From the NCBI GenBank assembly GCA_937927335.1, contig CALBDU010000004.1, positions 1 to 64,000 on the forward strand: a DNA stretch of 64,000 bases. Direction: 5' to 3'. The position numbers and the translations under genes are program-made. The stretch's first letter is position 1. Each line of letters opens with the position of its first letter. A model generated the notes under the pieces. That model ran no database searches and had not been told where the DNA came from. It saw nothing but the letters and a program-made list of their open reading frames with translations. This DNA comes from an uncultured Clostridium sp. GTDB taxonomy: Bacteria; Bacillota; Clostridia; Clostridiales; Clostridiaceae. Shown here piece by piece: positions 1-8,155 of the stretch.

Positions 1-10
1 CATGCAGTTA

Positions 11-69
11 AAAAGGGCCATTGCAAAACTAATTACTTAGTTTTGCAACAGCCCCTTTAAAATTTTTTG
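11..69 (+). terminator. Strong intrinsic terminator at the window edge
   Basis: A perfect 10-bp stem (21-30 with 39-48) is extended by an AAAGGG/CCCTTT pairing and followed by an A/T tract with six T. It probably ends a gene lying left of the window, or works in both directions. Confidence 0.8.
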
Positions 70-97
70 AATATTATCCGGGGCTGTGAAGAAACTA
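68..97 (+). promoter_or_regulatory. Possible sigma-G-type promoter of the germinant receptor operon
   Basis: TGAATA at 68-73, a 17-bp spacer and GAAACTA at 91-97 resemble the forespore sigma-G pattern (TGNATR, 17-18 bp, CATNNTA). The -10 matches at five of seven positions. Forespore expression of ger operons is known in spore formers; the assignment here is inference. Confidence 0.4.
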
Positions 98-124
98 ATA
101 TAAATTGCTTTAAGGGATGATATC

Positions 125-1603
125 ATGGATTTGAAAAACAATGTTAATGCGATAAAAACCAATATAGGTGAAAAAAGCCCAGTGGTGGTTAAATACTTTC
201 TTATAGGAAAAACTGCTGAAACAGAATGTGCCATTATTTATGTGAATGGCATGGTAAATAAAGATTTTATTGACAGAGATTTGCTGACTCCACTGATGCT
301 TCATGCCAGGGAGAATTTTGCTTCTAAGCATGATCTTCCGGAATACCTTACAAAAAAATATATAACCTCCAGCAATACAATGGTGGAAACTGACTTGAAC
401 ATGGTGGTTAATGAAGTGAAGCGCGGAAAAACAGCAGTGCTTATAAATAACCACGCCGGCATAATTATAGTGGATACCTCGGGTGGAGAATTCAGATCCA
501 TATCCGAGCCGGTAAACGAAGTAGCAGTTAGAGGCACCAGGGAGGGGTTTGTTGAAAAGCTTGAAACAAATATAACTATTCTAAGAAGAAGATTAAAGGA
601 CAAGAACCTGGTGGTAGAAACCATGACTTTGGGAAAAAGAAGCCAGTCTGATGCTGCCCTTGTTTATATAGACGATATAGCTGATAAGGATGTTCTGGAA
701 GAGCTGAAAAACAGGCTTAAGGTTATAGATACTGATAATATTCCACTAACAGGAATGGTTCAGCAATATATTGAGGGAAGTCCCTATTCCATATTTCCAC
801 AAACCTTTACCTCGGAAAGGCCAGATGTCATACAAAGTCATATAGCTGAGGGCAGAATTGCCCTGATACTAGAGGGAACACCTGCAGTTTTTACAGTGCC
901 TACTGTTTTTATGGAATTTTTTCAGGCAGTGGAGGATTATTCCCAAAGAACTATCATAGCAAATTTTGTAAGAATATTAAGGATGCTGACTTTAATCATA
1001 ATTATAACATTCCCGTCAATTTACCTGACCCTGGTTAATTTCAACGGAGAGCTTATACCAATCAAATTTATAGTGCCAATTGTGGAATCCAGGGTAGGTA
1101 TTGCATTAGATCCCTTTATGGAAATAATAGTCATGGAGGTAATTGTTGAATTTTTAAGGGAAGGCGGATTAAGGCTTCCTTCCAAGATCGGCCAGACTCT
1201 TAGTGTGGTGGGAGGAATAATAATTGGCGATGCTGCCTTAAAAGCCAGAATCGTGAGCCCCTCAACGCTGCTGCTGGTTGGTGTTGTTACGGTTGCCACG
1301 TTTTTAATACCTAATTACGATATGGCTCTAGCTATAAGGTTTATAAGGTTTCCCATGCTGGTTATAACTAATTTTTATGGATTTCTGGGCTTGGGTGCGG
1401 GCTGCTTTTTTATTACTGTTCACCTTTGCTCCCTTAAAAGTCTGGGGGTGCCGTACTTATCACTGCATAAAGGGGATCTAAAGGATACTTTGGTCAGGGC
1501 GCCATTATGGAAGATGAATAAAAGGCCTGAAGCCATTCCTAACAACAACAATAACAGGCAGACTGATTTCAGGAAGATATTTAGAGGTAACAAGGATGAA
1601 TAA
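125..1603 (+). CDS. GerA-family spore germination protein, A subunit
   Basis: This 492-residue protein is the A subunit of a nutrient germinant receptor, which sits in the spore inner membrane and helps commit dormant spores to germination. A soluble N-terminal half (about 1-275) precedes a membrane half with hydrophobic segments at about 282-305, 330-345, 360-400 and 405-440, and a polar Asn-rich tail. Length and layout match GerAA/GerKA. It is the first gene of an A-B-C operon and overlaps the B gene by 8 bp, as is usual for translationally coupled ger operons. The start has a modest AAGGGATG ribosome-binding site. The germinant cannot be read from the sequence. Confidence 0.93.
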   Translation: MDLKNNVNAIKTNIGEKSPVVVKYFLIGKTAETECAIIYVNGMVNKDFIDRDLLTPLMLHARENFASKHDLPEYLTKKYITSSNTMVETDLNMVVNEVKRGKTAVLINNHAGIIIVDTSGGEFRSISEPVNEVAVRGTREGFVEKLETNITILRRRLKDKNLVVETMTLGKRSQSDAALVYIDDIADKDVLEELKNRLKVIDTDNIPLTGMVQQYIEGSPYSIFPQTFTSERPDVIQSHIAEGRIALILEGTPAVFTVPTVFMEFFQAVEDYSQRTIIANFVRILRMLTLIIIITFPSIYLTLVNFNGELIPIKFIVPIVESRVGIALDPFMEIIVMEVIVEFLREGGLRLPSKIGQTLSVVGGIIIGDAALKARIVSPSTLLLVGVVTVATFLIPNYDMALAIRFIRFPMLVITNFYGFLGLGAGCFFITVHLCSLKSLGVPYLSLHKGDLKDTLVRAPLWKMNKRPEAIPNNNNNRQTDFRKIFRGNKDE

Positions 1604-2696
1604 AAAGGAATATGAATTATTATCACCCTCAGAGATTACCTGCCTCATAGTAGGGCTTATGGTGGGAATGGGAGCATTAATTCTTCCCAATGATGTAATG
1701 GCCACATCAAGGCAGGATGGCTGGATGTCTGCTGCCTTAGGGGCAGTTTATCCATTGGTAATAATGCTTCTCAGTGTATATATTATAAATAACTTTCAAA
1801 ACACCAGCATTCTTGATATCAGCAGGAAGCTTTACGGCAGAATATTTGGAAATATCCTTAATGTACTTTTTGCTGTACAATTTATATTTTATTCTGCGTC
1901 AGTGGCACAGGGCTTTTCCAATTTACTTCGGCTCTACATGGTATCCTTCCTTACTCCATTAAATGTTTTGATTTTTGTATTTCTAATAGTTGCCTACACA
2001 TCCGGAAAAGGCTTGAAGACTTTAGCACGTGTTAATGAAATGATGTTTTTTTTAACTATATTTATATTAGTTTTTACAATTAACGCTTTAAAGGATGGAA
2101 GTTTCCTTAATGTTTCTCCCGTGTTTGGCTCAGGGATAAATAATATTATAGCTGGCGGAAAGGATACAATGTTTGCTTATGCCACCAGTGAGGCACTGCT
2201 TCTGGTGCCTGGCTTCATAAGGGATAAAAATAAATTAAAGAATTCAGTTTTAAAGGCTATCGGTGTAACTGCATTGATTTATACATGGATGACTTTTATA
2301 ACTATATATTATCTTGGCCCCGACATTGTTGATAAGAATCTTTGGGCATTCACTTCTGTTACAGACAGTGTAAAGATACCATTAGTCACTAATTTCAGAT
2401 TTGTATTCACTTATCTGTGGAGCCTGATAATATTTAAAACCATCTCAAATGAATATTATTTTGCCGGGTTGATAATAAGTAATGTAACAAAGGTGGATTT
2501 TAAGATTATTAATGTTATGTTGTATCCAATAATGATATTTTTGGCTATGAAGTTAGGAAATGAAACTATGAGAAGAAAAATAGGATCCCTGGTGGTGCCA
2601 TGGATAACTCTATACAGTATTTTGTTTGTACTATCAATAGCAGTGATTATCTATGCAAAGAAGGTAATAAGTAATGGAAAAACTGGTGACAAGTAA
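1596..2696 (+). CDS. Spore germination protein, B subunit (GerAB/GerKB, APC-type permease fold)
   Basis: A 366-residue integral membrane protein with about ten hydrophobic segments, from about residue 13 (ITCLIVGLMVGMGALILP) to the C-terminus. It has the Gly-rich first helix typical of amino-acid/polyamine permease relatives of GerAB. In this family the B subunit is thought to bind the germinant. It overlaps the A gene by 8 bp and the C gene by 23 bp, so all three are probably translated together. The last residues are basic, as expected for a cytoplasmic tail. Confidence 0.92.
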   Translation: MNKKEYELLSPSEITCLIVGLMVGMGALILPNDVMATSRQDGWMSAALGAVYPLVIMLLSVYIINNFQNTSILDISRKLYGRIFGNILNVLFAVQFIFYSASVAQGFSNLLRLYMVSFLTPLNVLIFVFLIVAYTSGKGLKTLARVNEMMFFLTIFILVFTINALKDGSFLNVSPVFGSGINNIIAGGKDTMFAYATSEALLLVPGFIRDKNKLKNSVLKAIGVTALIYTWMTFITIYYLGPDIVDKNLWAFTSVTDSVKIPLVTNFRFVFTYLWSLIIFKTISNEYYFAGLIISNVTKVDFKIINVMLYPIMIFLAMKLGNETMRRKIGSLVVPWITLYSILFVLSIAVIIYAKKVISNGKTGDK

Positions 2697-3807
2697 ACAA
2701 AAAATAACTATAGGTTTTATTATTTTATGTATCATAATTGCCTTGTTTTCTCACACGGAAATTGTAAAACCAATTGAAGAGCTAAATACACCAAATGCAA
2801 TAGGCTGGGATATTGAAGGCTGTTCAGGGGGAAATGTGGAGTTCAGCATTCCAATCAATGCCTATCAATATAAGGGATATCAAAAAAGCGGTGTAATAGT
2901 CCTTACAGGAACAGGAATTAACTTGTCTGATACCAGAATAGACCGGCAAAGGAGATCCAATAAAATATTTCTGCTGGGTACAGAAAGGGCAAATATTATA
3001 AGCGAAGCTACTGCCAGGTATGGAATTAACTACCTCACTAATGTACTATACAGTAATCCTCTTATAAATGATAACCATATTGATATGGTGTGTGCTGGCA
3101 AAGCAAAGGATATCATGGAATTTCAATCTCAGGCGGAGCTAAGTCCCGGGGAGTACCTGGAGGGGCTAATTGAGAATATGCAGTACTACAGCTTTTATTC
3201 TAATAATTATAATGAGATTGATGTAGTAACAAGGCTTAAGGCTGAGGGGAGAAATTTATGCCTGCCATATCTGACTATTAAAGAAGGAAAATTGCAAATA
3301 GACGGTATGGCATTATTTAAGAAGGATAAGATGATTGATAAAATTGATATTAAGGATGCCATGACCCTTAATCTTCTGAAAGAGGATAATGTGAGAGGAG
3401 CCCTTGCAATTACTAAAAATTCCAAGGAAAGTATTGGATTTGAAGCAGAATCTAAAAGAAAGGTAAAATGCAAAAAGGATAAAAAAACCGGAAGGTATGA
3501 ATTTGAAATAAATATTGGACTCCGTGGAGTAGTTACAGGCAATACCTTGTATAAAGACCTGCTGAAAGACCCAAAGGTTCTGGATGAATTTAGAAAAGAT
3601 ATGGATAAGGAGGTGGAAACAAGGTGCCAGGGCTTTGTGGAAAAAATGCAGAAGGAATACAAAACTGACCTGCTGGAGCTTGGCAGGGTTGGTGCAGCAA
3701 AGTATGGAAGGCTTAAGGAAAAAGATTGGGATGAAATTGTAAGCAACTCAGATATCAAGGTTCATGCTGAAGTTAAGGTCATACTTTTAAACAGGGGGGA
3801 GTATTAA
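2674..3807 (+). CDS. Ger(x)C-family spore germination protein, C subunit without an obvious lipobox
   Basis: A 377-residue protein with one N-terminal hydrophobic segment (about 11-27) followed by a Ger(x)C ectodomain. The sections around IEELNTPNAIGWDIEG and the C-terminal KVEVKVILLNRG-like end are typical of the family. Canonical C subunits are lipoproteins with an L-x-G-C site just before a WDRRE-like motif. Here the expected Cys position reads FSHTEIVKPIEELN, and the only Cys in the helix lies in IILCII, which is not a lipobox. It may be anchored by its uncleaved helix. It completes the A-B-C operon; AAGAAGG lies upstream of the ATG. Confidence 0.88.
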   Translation: MEKLVTSKQKITIGFIILCIIIALFSHTEIVKPIEELNTPNAIGWDIEGCSGGNVEFSIPINAYQYKGYQKSGVIVLTGTGINLSDTRIDRQRRSNKIFLLGTERANIISEATARYGINYLTNVLYSNPLINDNHIDMVCAGKAKDIMEFQSQAELSPGEYLEGLIENMQYYSFYSNNYNEIDVVTRLKAEGRNLCLPYLTIKEGKLQIDGMALFKKDKMIDKIDIKDAMTLNLLKEDNVRGALAITKNSKESIGFEAESKRKVKCKKDKKTGRYEFEINIGLRGVVTGNTLYKDLLKDPKVLDEFRKDMDKEVETRCQGFVEKMQKEYKTDLLELGRVGAAKYGRLKEKDWDEIVSNSDIKVHAEVKVILLNRGEY

Positions 3808-3869
3808 TTTGAAAAATCAACCTATGTATATTAAAATAAGATGGTAAACTTAATTTAAGGAGAAGAAGC

Positions 3870-4421
3870 ATGGAACCAAAAGAATTGTTAAAAGGTGATA
3901 AAGTAGCGCTTACTGCATTTTCAGACTGTGATATACCATACCTAACAAAGTGGTATAATGACATGAATTTTTTAAGGAGCTACGACTATACTTCCTCATT
4001 TCCAAAATCAGAATCTCAGATTGCAAAAATCATTAATGATATTAGAAATTCAAATGATAAATATCTTTTTGCCATTAATTTTGGGAATGAAGTTATAGGC
4101 GTTTGCGGATATGAAAGCATTTTATGGAATAATGGCACAGCAGTAATTTATATTGGTATAGGCAGCAACAAATTCCGCGGCAGGGGTCTTGCTAAGGAGG
4201 CTATGACACTGGCTGTTGAGTTTGCATTTTATGAGCTTAACCTTCACAGGCTCCAGCTTAGCGTGATTGCCTACAATAAGAATGCCATAGGTCTTTATGA
4301 AAGTCTTGGCTTTACAAGGGAAGGCATAGTCCGTGAATTTGTGCACAGAGATAATAAGAGATATGACCTATATTTATATGGATTGCTTAAAGAAGAATGG
4401 ATACAAAATAAAAATAATTAA
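3870..4421 (+). CDS. GNAT family N-acetyltransferase (RimJ/RimL-like)
   Basis: A 183-residue protein of the acetyl-CoA-dependent GNAT fold. The acetyl-CoA pyrophosphate loop is visible as SNKFRGRGLAKEAM (about 94-107), and the C-terminal half carries the pattern NLHRLQLSVIAYNKNAIGLYESLGF seen in ribosomal-protein and spermidine acetyltransferases (a motif longer than twenty residues at about 121-145). A clear AAGGAGAAG ribosome-binding site precedes the ATG. It stands alone between the germination operon and a terminator; the substrate is unknown. Confidence 0.85.
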   Translation: MEPKELLKGDKVALTAFSDCDIPYLTKWYNDMNFLRSYDYTSSFPKSESQIAKIINDIRNSNDKYLFAINFGNEVIGVCGYESILWNNGTAVIYIGIGSNKFRGRGLAKEAMTLAVEFAFYELNLHRLQLSVIAYNKNAIGLYESLGFTREGIVREFVHRDNKRYDLYLYGLLKEEWIQNKNN

Positions 4422-4443
4422 ACTGCCATTTGGCAGTTTTTTA
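4421..4443. terminator. Bidirectional terminator between convergent genes
   Basis: AACTGCC and GGCAGTT form a short perfect hairpin with a T run on the plus strand and an A run that becomes T on the minus strand. It starts at the last base of the GNAT stop codon and reaches the transpeptidase stop. Confidence 0.8.
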
Positions 4444-5139
4444 ATCCATTAAAAAAATTCCAAGTTTAGAATAAAATGAAGAGCCAATGGTATCAGACAC
4501 AAGGAGGCCATTTTTCTTTTGAAAATTGTGGACTACATCTTTAAAATATTCTCCATAGATGCCATTTGGAGTACCTTTATAATAGCCTTTGTTTTTTAGA
4601 ATCATTTGAAGCTGATATACATCAGCACCAATAGCTCCTGGTTTTAATATTCTCAGGTAGCCGCCAAAATTACCATAGTCACCTGACCAGATTATTACTG
4701 TACTCCCGTAGGGCGTAAGCTTATAAACCTCAGCTATATCATTATTCCTCATTCTGATACAGCCCTTGGAGGAGTTCCATCCTATGGAATTTGGAAGTCT
4801 TGTGCCATGTATTCCATATTTACCCCATGGAACATTCAGGCCCATCCAATGTCCACCAAAGCCTTCTCCCCAGGTATCCTTAGACACTACCTTCCAGGTG
4901 CCGGTAGGTGATGGGGTGGAAGGCTTGCCGCTGGCTATCTGATAGGTTTTATATAGTTGCTCATCATGATATAGTGACAGGTAATTTGATGTGGTATCAA
5001 TCAATATTATAACATTGCTTTTTGAGTTGAAATTAGGAGCTTCCTTATTATTAATTGAATAGTATTCCATTAAAATAATTGCAATCTCAATTATTAATAT
5101 TAAAATTAGTATTACAAGAATCTTGTAAAATTTCTTCAT
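4441..5139 (-). CDS. L,D-transpeptidase (YkuD domain) with C-terminal peptidoglycan-binding domain
   Basis: A membrane-anchored cell-wall enzyme that forms 3-3 peptidoglycan cross-links or attaches wall components. After an N-terminal signal anchor (about 4-24) the YkuD domain spans about 45-150; the catalytic signature HGT...GWNSSKGCIRM places His and the nucleophilic Cys as expected. The C-terminus (about 165-230) is a peptidoglycan-binding repeat containing GADVYQLQMILKNKGYY and NGIYG. Two in-frame ATGs lie 6 bp apart; the AAGGGG site is 1 nt from the upstream one but 7 nt from the second, so I start at 5139. Confidence 0.92.
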   Translation of the reverse strand: MKKFYKILVILILILIIEIAIILMEYYSINNKEAPNFNSKSNVIILIDTTSNYLSLYHDEQLYKTYQIASGKPSTPSPTGTWKVVSKDTWGEGFGGHWMGLNVPWGKYGIHGTRLPNSIGWNSSKGCIRMRNNDIAEVYKLTPYGSTVIIWSGDYGNFGGYLRILKPGAIGADVYQLQMILKNKGYYKGTPNGIYGEYFKDVVHNFQKKNGLLVSDTIGSSFYSKLGIFLMD

Positions 5140-5223
5140 ATACATACCCCTTAATTAATTTATGCCCATTTCTTCGTACTTATTACAGTTGAAATTATAT
5201 GAAGAAGGGTATGTACAGTTAAA

Positions 5224-5253
5224 AAGGGCAGGATTATTTCCTGCCCTTAATTT
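5224..5253. terminator. Terminator downstream of the flavin reductase gene
   Basis: A perfect 10-bp inverted repeat, AAGGGCAGGA with TCCTGCCCTT, and a 5-nt loop. It is flanked by A and T runs and overlaps the stop of the minus-strand gene ending at 5234, so it can work in both directions. Confidence 0.85.
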
Positions 5254-5812
5254 TTCTCTTTACTGAGTATCCAAATTTTCCAAGAGGTATATTGTTTATT
5301 GAAAAATATTCCCCATGTGAATAGCACATTAAATCTGCTTTCTCCAGATGTATTTTACCATCCGGGTGTATTAAAAAGTTTTCCACGTTTACCTGAAGTA
5401 CCTCTGCCAGGAAAAGGTGGTGACTGCCTAAAGGAATTATATCTTTTACTGTGCATTCCAGTGATACTGGACATTCTCTAATGGAAGGCACATCCACGGT
5501 GATCCCTTTATCTAGTGTAAAATTACAGGTTTTTATTTTATCCACATCCCGACCGGATCTTACTCCGCAAAAATCCACTGCTCGAACCATTTTCCTTGAA
5601 GGAAGATTGATGACCAGAGTTTTGCTTGAATTTATATAATCATAGGATAATCTTTCAGGCCTTATGGATACTGTAATTATAGGGGGTTTAGTACATGCTG
5701 TTCCCACCCAGGCTGCGGTAAATACATTTACATTATCATCCTTTTTAGATGTAACAAGTACAGCAGGTACCGGGTTAAGCAGAGTGCTGCCTTTGAATGC
5801 TGTTTTTGCCAT
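5234..5812 (-). CDS. Flavin reductase-like / flavoredoxin family protein
   Basis: A 192-residue FMN-binding split-barrel protein of the DIM6/NTAB-flavoredoxin type, which carries flavin for small redox reactions in the cytoplasm. The N-terminal stretch NPVPAVLVTSKKDDNVNVFT and the central KPPIITVSIRP region match the family. It follows the helicase gene with a TAATG overlap, so the two are translationally coupled and share a transcript. Electron donor and acceptor are not evident; the coupling to an RNA helicase may be only positional. Confidence 0.85.
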   Translation of the reverse strand: MAKTAFKGSTLLNPVPAVLVTSKKDDNVNVFTAAWVGTACTKPPIITVSIRPERLSYDYINSSKTLVINLPSRKMVRAVDFCGVRSGRDVDKIKTCNFTLDKGITVDVPSIRECPVSLECTVKDIIPLGSHHLFLAEVLQVNVENFLIHPDGKIHLEKADLMCYSHGEYFSINNIPLGKFGYSVKRKIKGRK

Positions 5813-7383
5813 TACTTTGATTTACCCTTGGCAACTTCGATATTAAGTCTTCTGCCATTATACCTTGTTCCGCTTAACTTCTTAATCAATGTATCCACAA
5901 ATCTTTCAGGAACATCGATAAATGTGAATTTATTAAGTATATCTATATCCCCTATTTCTCCTGCATCAAGATCAGTTTTTTCAGATATAAGTTTTAAAAG
6001 TTTTTTTGGTTCCACTTTGTCAATTCTTCCAATTGACAGGAAAAGTCTTACCTTTTCATCGGAACTTATCTGGTTTTCCTTGTATTCAAAGCTCAGTTCC
6101 TTGCTGAAATTCATCTTAATAAGAGCTGCTGCCACATCCACCAGATTATATTCATCATCCAGCTCGGTAGCTAAAGGGATAAAATCCTTGTAGTCTTCAT
6201 TTTCAATAGTTTCCCTGATTGAATTAATAATACTTTTATACTTTGTCTCAAATATCTCATCAATTGTTGGGATATCTTTTCTTTTTATTTTACTTTTTGT
6301 GTATTTTTCAATCTGCTTTAAGAGCATATATTCTCTTGGAGTAACAAGAGAGTATGCTATACCTTCCTTATTGGCCCTGCCGGTTCTTCCGATTCTGTGT
6401 ACGTAGGATTCGATATCCTGTGGCAGGTCATAATTGATTACATGGGAGATATCCTCCACATCTATACCACGGGCAGCAACATCTGTGGCCACAAGGAAAT
6501 CCAGATTGTTTTCCTTGAATTTTCTCAAGGTGCTAAGCCTCTGGTTCTGGCCCATATCGCCATGCATGCCTTCCACATTGTAGCCTCTGCTTTGCATTGC
6601 TTCCACCAGCTCATCCACACCTCTTTTTGTTTTGCAGAAGATAATGGCACTGGATGGTTCATCTACATCTAATATCCTGCATAGTGATTCAAATCTATCC
6701 TTGTGCTTTATTTCATAATAATATTGCTTTATTTTTTCTACAGTTACTGTATTTTTAGCAATAATTATATGCTTAGAATCCTTCTTCATATATTTTGAGG
6801 AAAGCTTTTTTATCTGGTCAGGCATTGTAGCTGAGAATAAAAGGGTTTGCCTGTTTTCATTGGAATTTTTGATAATTTCTTCGATATCATCAATAAATCC
6901 CATGTTGAGCATTTCATCCGCTTCATCAAGAACTAAAAAATCTATATCGGAAAGATCCAGAGTTCGCCTGTTGATGTGATCAATTATTCTTCCAGGAGTG
7001 CCTACAACAATATCGACTCCTTTTTTAAGGGAACGGATCTGCCTGTCGATTGGCTGGCCGCCATATACCGGCAGCAGACTGATTTTTTGGAATTTAGCTA
7101 TACGTGCAAGCTCATCATTTACTTGTATAGCCAATTCTCTGGTAGGGGTCAGGATTAGGGCAGATACATTTTTTTTGCCCGGATCCATATTGTTTATAAT
7201 TGGCGCTCCGAAAGCAAGGGTTTTACCAGTACCGGTCTGTGCCTGACCTATTAAGTCATTTCCGTTAAGTACTTCAGGTATTGCTTCCGCCTGTATCTGT
7301 GAGGGCTCTTCAAAGCCCATAGCATCGATGGCATCCAGTATTTTCTTTTTAAAACCAAGTTCATTAAATTTAATTTTTTCCAT
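5812..7383 (-). CDS. DEAD-box ATP-dependent RNA helicase (CshA/DbpA-like)
   Basis: A 523-residue RNA helicase that unwinds RNA in ribosome assembly, mRNA decay or cold adaptation. All core motifs are visible: AQTGTGKT (Walker A, about 47-54), PTRELA, GTPGR, DEAD, SAT, and in the second RecA domain ATDVAARGID and HRIGRTGR. The C-terminal region (about 440-520) looks like a DbpA-type RNA-binding RRM, with the ending RRLNIEVAKG, so 23S rRNA is a possible target. AGAGGAATG precedes the ATG. The adjacent flavoredoxin gene overlaps its stop codon. Confidence 0.94.
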   Translation of the reverse strand: MEKIKFNELGFKKKILDAIDAMGFEEPSQIQAEAIPEVLNGNDLIGQAQTGTGKTLAFGAPIINNMDPGKKNVSALILTPTRELAIQVNDELARIAKFQKISLLPVYGGQPIDRQIRSLKKGVDIVVGTPGRIIDHINRRTLDLSDIDFLVLDEADEMLNMGFIDDIEEIIKNSNENRQTLLFSATMPDQIKKLSSKYMKKDSKHIIIAKNTVTVEKIKQYYYEIKHKDRFESLCRILDVDEPSSAIIFCKTKRGVDELVEAMQSRGYNVEGMHGDMGQNQRLSTLRKFKENNLDFLVATDVAARGIDVEDISHVINYDLPQDIESYVHRIGRTGRANKEGIAYSLVTPREYMLLKQIEKYTKSKIKRKDIPTIDEIFETKYKSIINSIRETIENEDYKDFIPLATELDDEYNLVDVAAALIKMNFSKELSFEYKENQISSDEKVRLFLSIGRIDKVEPKKLLKLISEKTDLDAGEIGDIDILNKFTFIDVPERFVDTLIKKLSGTRYNGRRLNIEVAKGKSK

Positions 7384-7478
7384 TTACATTCCTCTTTTTT
7401 TATATAATAAAATCATATTGATTTCTTGACAGATTATAATATCATACCATAGTATGAATTAATTAGCAAATAAACTTG

Positions 7479-7982
7479 TTATTCAGTAAAGTATTTTTTC
7501 AATCTTGGGTTTTTTTCAATCATAGACAGCATCAGCAGACCTAAAACATAGCAGGATAGTGCTTCACCTATGCCTACCCAGAGAGCGGATGCCAAAAACG
7601 GAAGATTCAGCGTATATTTTAATATGACACCAACTGCCAGCGCATTTATTAACACAGGAGGCAGCGGAGCCAGGAGCTTTTTAAAACCTATGTTGCTTTT
7701 TCCTATATAATAAGTACAGATTCCAGCCAGAAGTGTAGCAGCTGAACCCAGTACTATGTCAATAACACCATAGCCTCCGGCAAGATTTGCTATTATACAT
7801 CCTATAAAAAGTCCGGCTATTGGAAAGTAAGAAAAAAATGGAAGTATGGTAAGGGCTTCCGCGATTCTTATCTGAATCTGACCGTAGCTGATAGGTGCCA
7901 GCGCAATTGTAAGTACTGCATACAAGGCAGCAATAAAAGATGACAAAACAAGATGTTTGATTTTTTTACTGTTATTATTCAT
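7479..7982 (-). CDS. QueT-family queuosine precursor transporter
   Basis: An integral membrane S-component of an energy-coupling-factor transporter for a queuosine precursor. From the chosen start (MNNNSKKIKHLVLSSF) it has about five to six hydrophobic segments; the early TIALAPISYGQIQIRIAEAL stretch is characteristic of QueT. I start at 7982 because a strong AGGGGG site lies 5-6 nt upstream; an extension to 8087 would run through the riboswitch. The preQ1 riboswitch just upstream independently supports the substrate class. The ECF energising module is not in this window. Confidence 0.9.
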   Translation of the reverse strand: MNNNSKKIKHLVLSSFIAALYAVLTIALAPISYGQIQIRIAEALTILPFFSYFPIAGLFIGCIIANLAGGYGVIDIVLGSAATLLAGICTYYIGKSNIGFKKLLAPLPPVLINALAVGVILKYTLNLPFLASALWVGIGEALSCYVLGLLMLSMIEKNPRLKKYFTE

Positions 7983-7988
7983 ATTATT

Positions 7989-8031
7989 CCCCCTAGTTTT
8001 ATTTATAGACAGGATGGTTACGAACTGTCTC
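7989..8031 (-). promoter_or_regulatory. preQ1-I riboswitch overlapping the queT ribosome-binding site
   Basis: On the minus strand a 6-bp P1 stem (AGACAG at 8030-8025, CTGTCT at 8012-8007) encloses the loop TTCGTAACCATC. An A-rich tail, ATAAATAAAACTAGGGGG, follows. The GTAACC loop and A-rich tail ending in the Shine-Dalgarno match the compact preQ1 class I fold; loop CC can pair with tail GG, hiding the ribosome-binding site when preQ1 is bound. This predicts translational shut-off of queT. Motif recognised by eye. Confidence 0.85.
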
Positions 8032-8155
8032 CATAATCTTATATATTTTAATATATATAATATGCCAAAGTCAAATAATATTTCCAAACAAGCTTTATAT
8101 TTGTTTGAAAATAAACTATAATATAATGTGCAGTAACTGAATCAAGGAGAAGCAG

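Noticed and set aside
3207..3758. 183-codon Ser/Leu-rich frame opposite gerC
   Set aside because: Composition is the mirror of the sense gene's Lys/Glu codons; no ribosome-binding site or known motif.
4..5232. Shared AGTTAAAAAGGGC string at position 6 and 5218
   Set aside because: Thirteen bases at two terminators with no further likeness; chance or common terminator composition rather than a repeat family.
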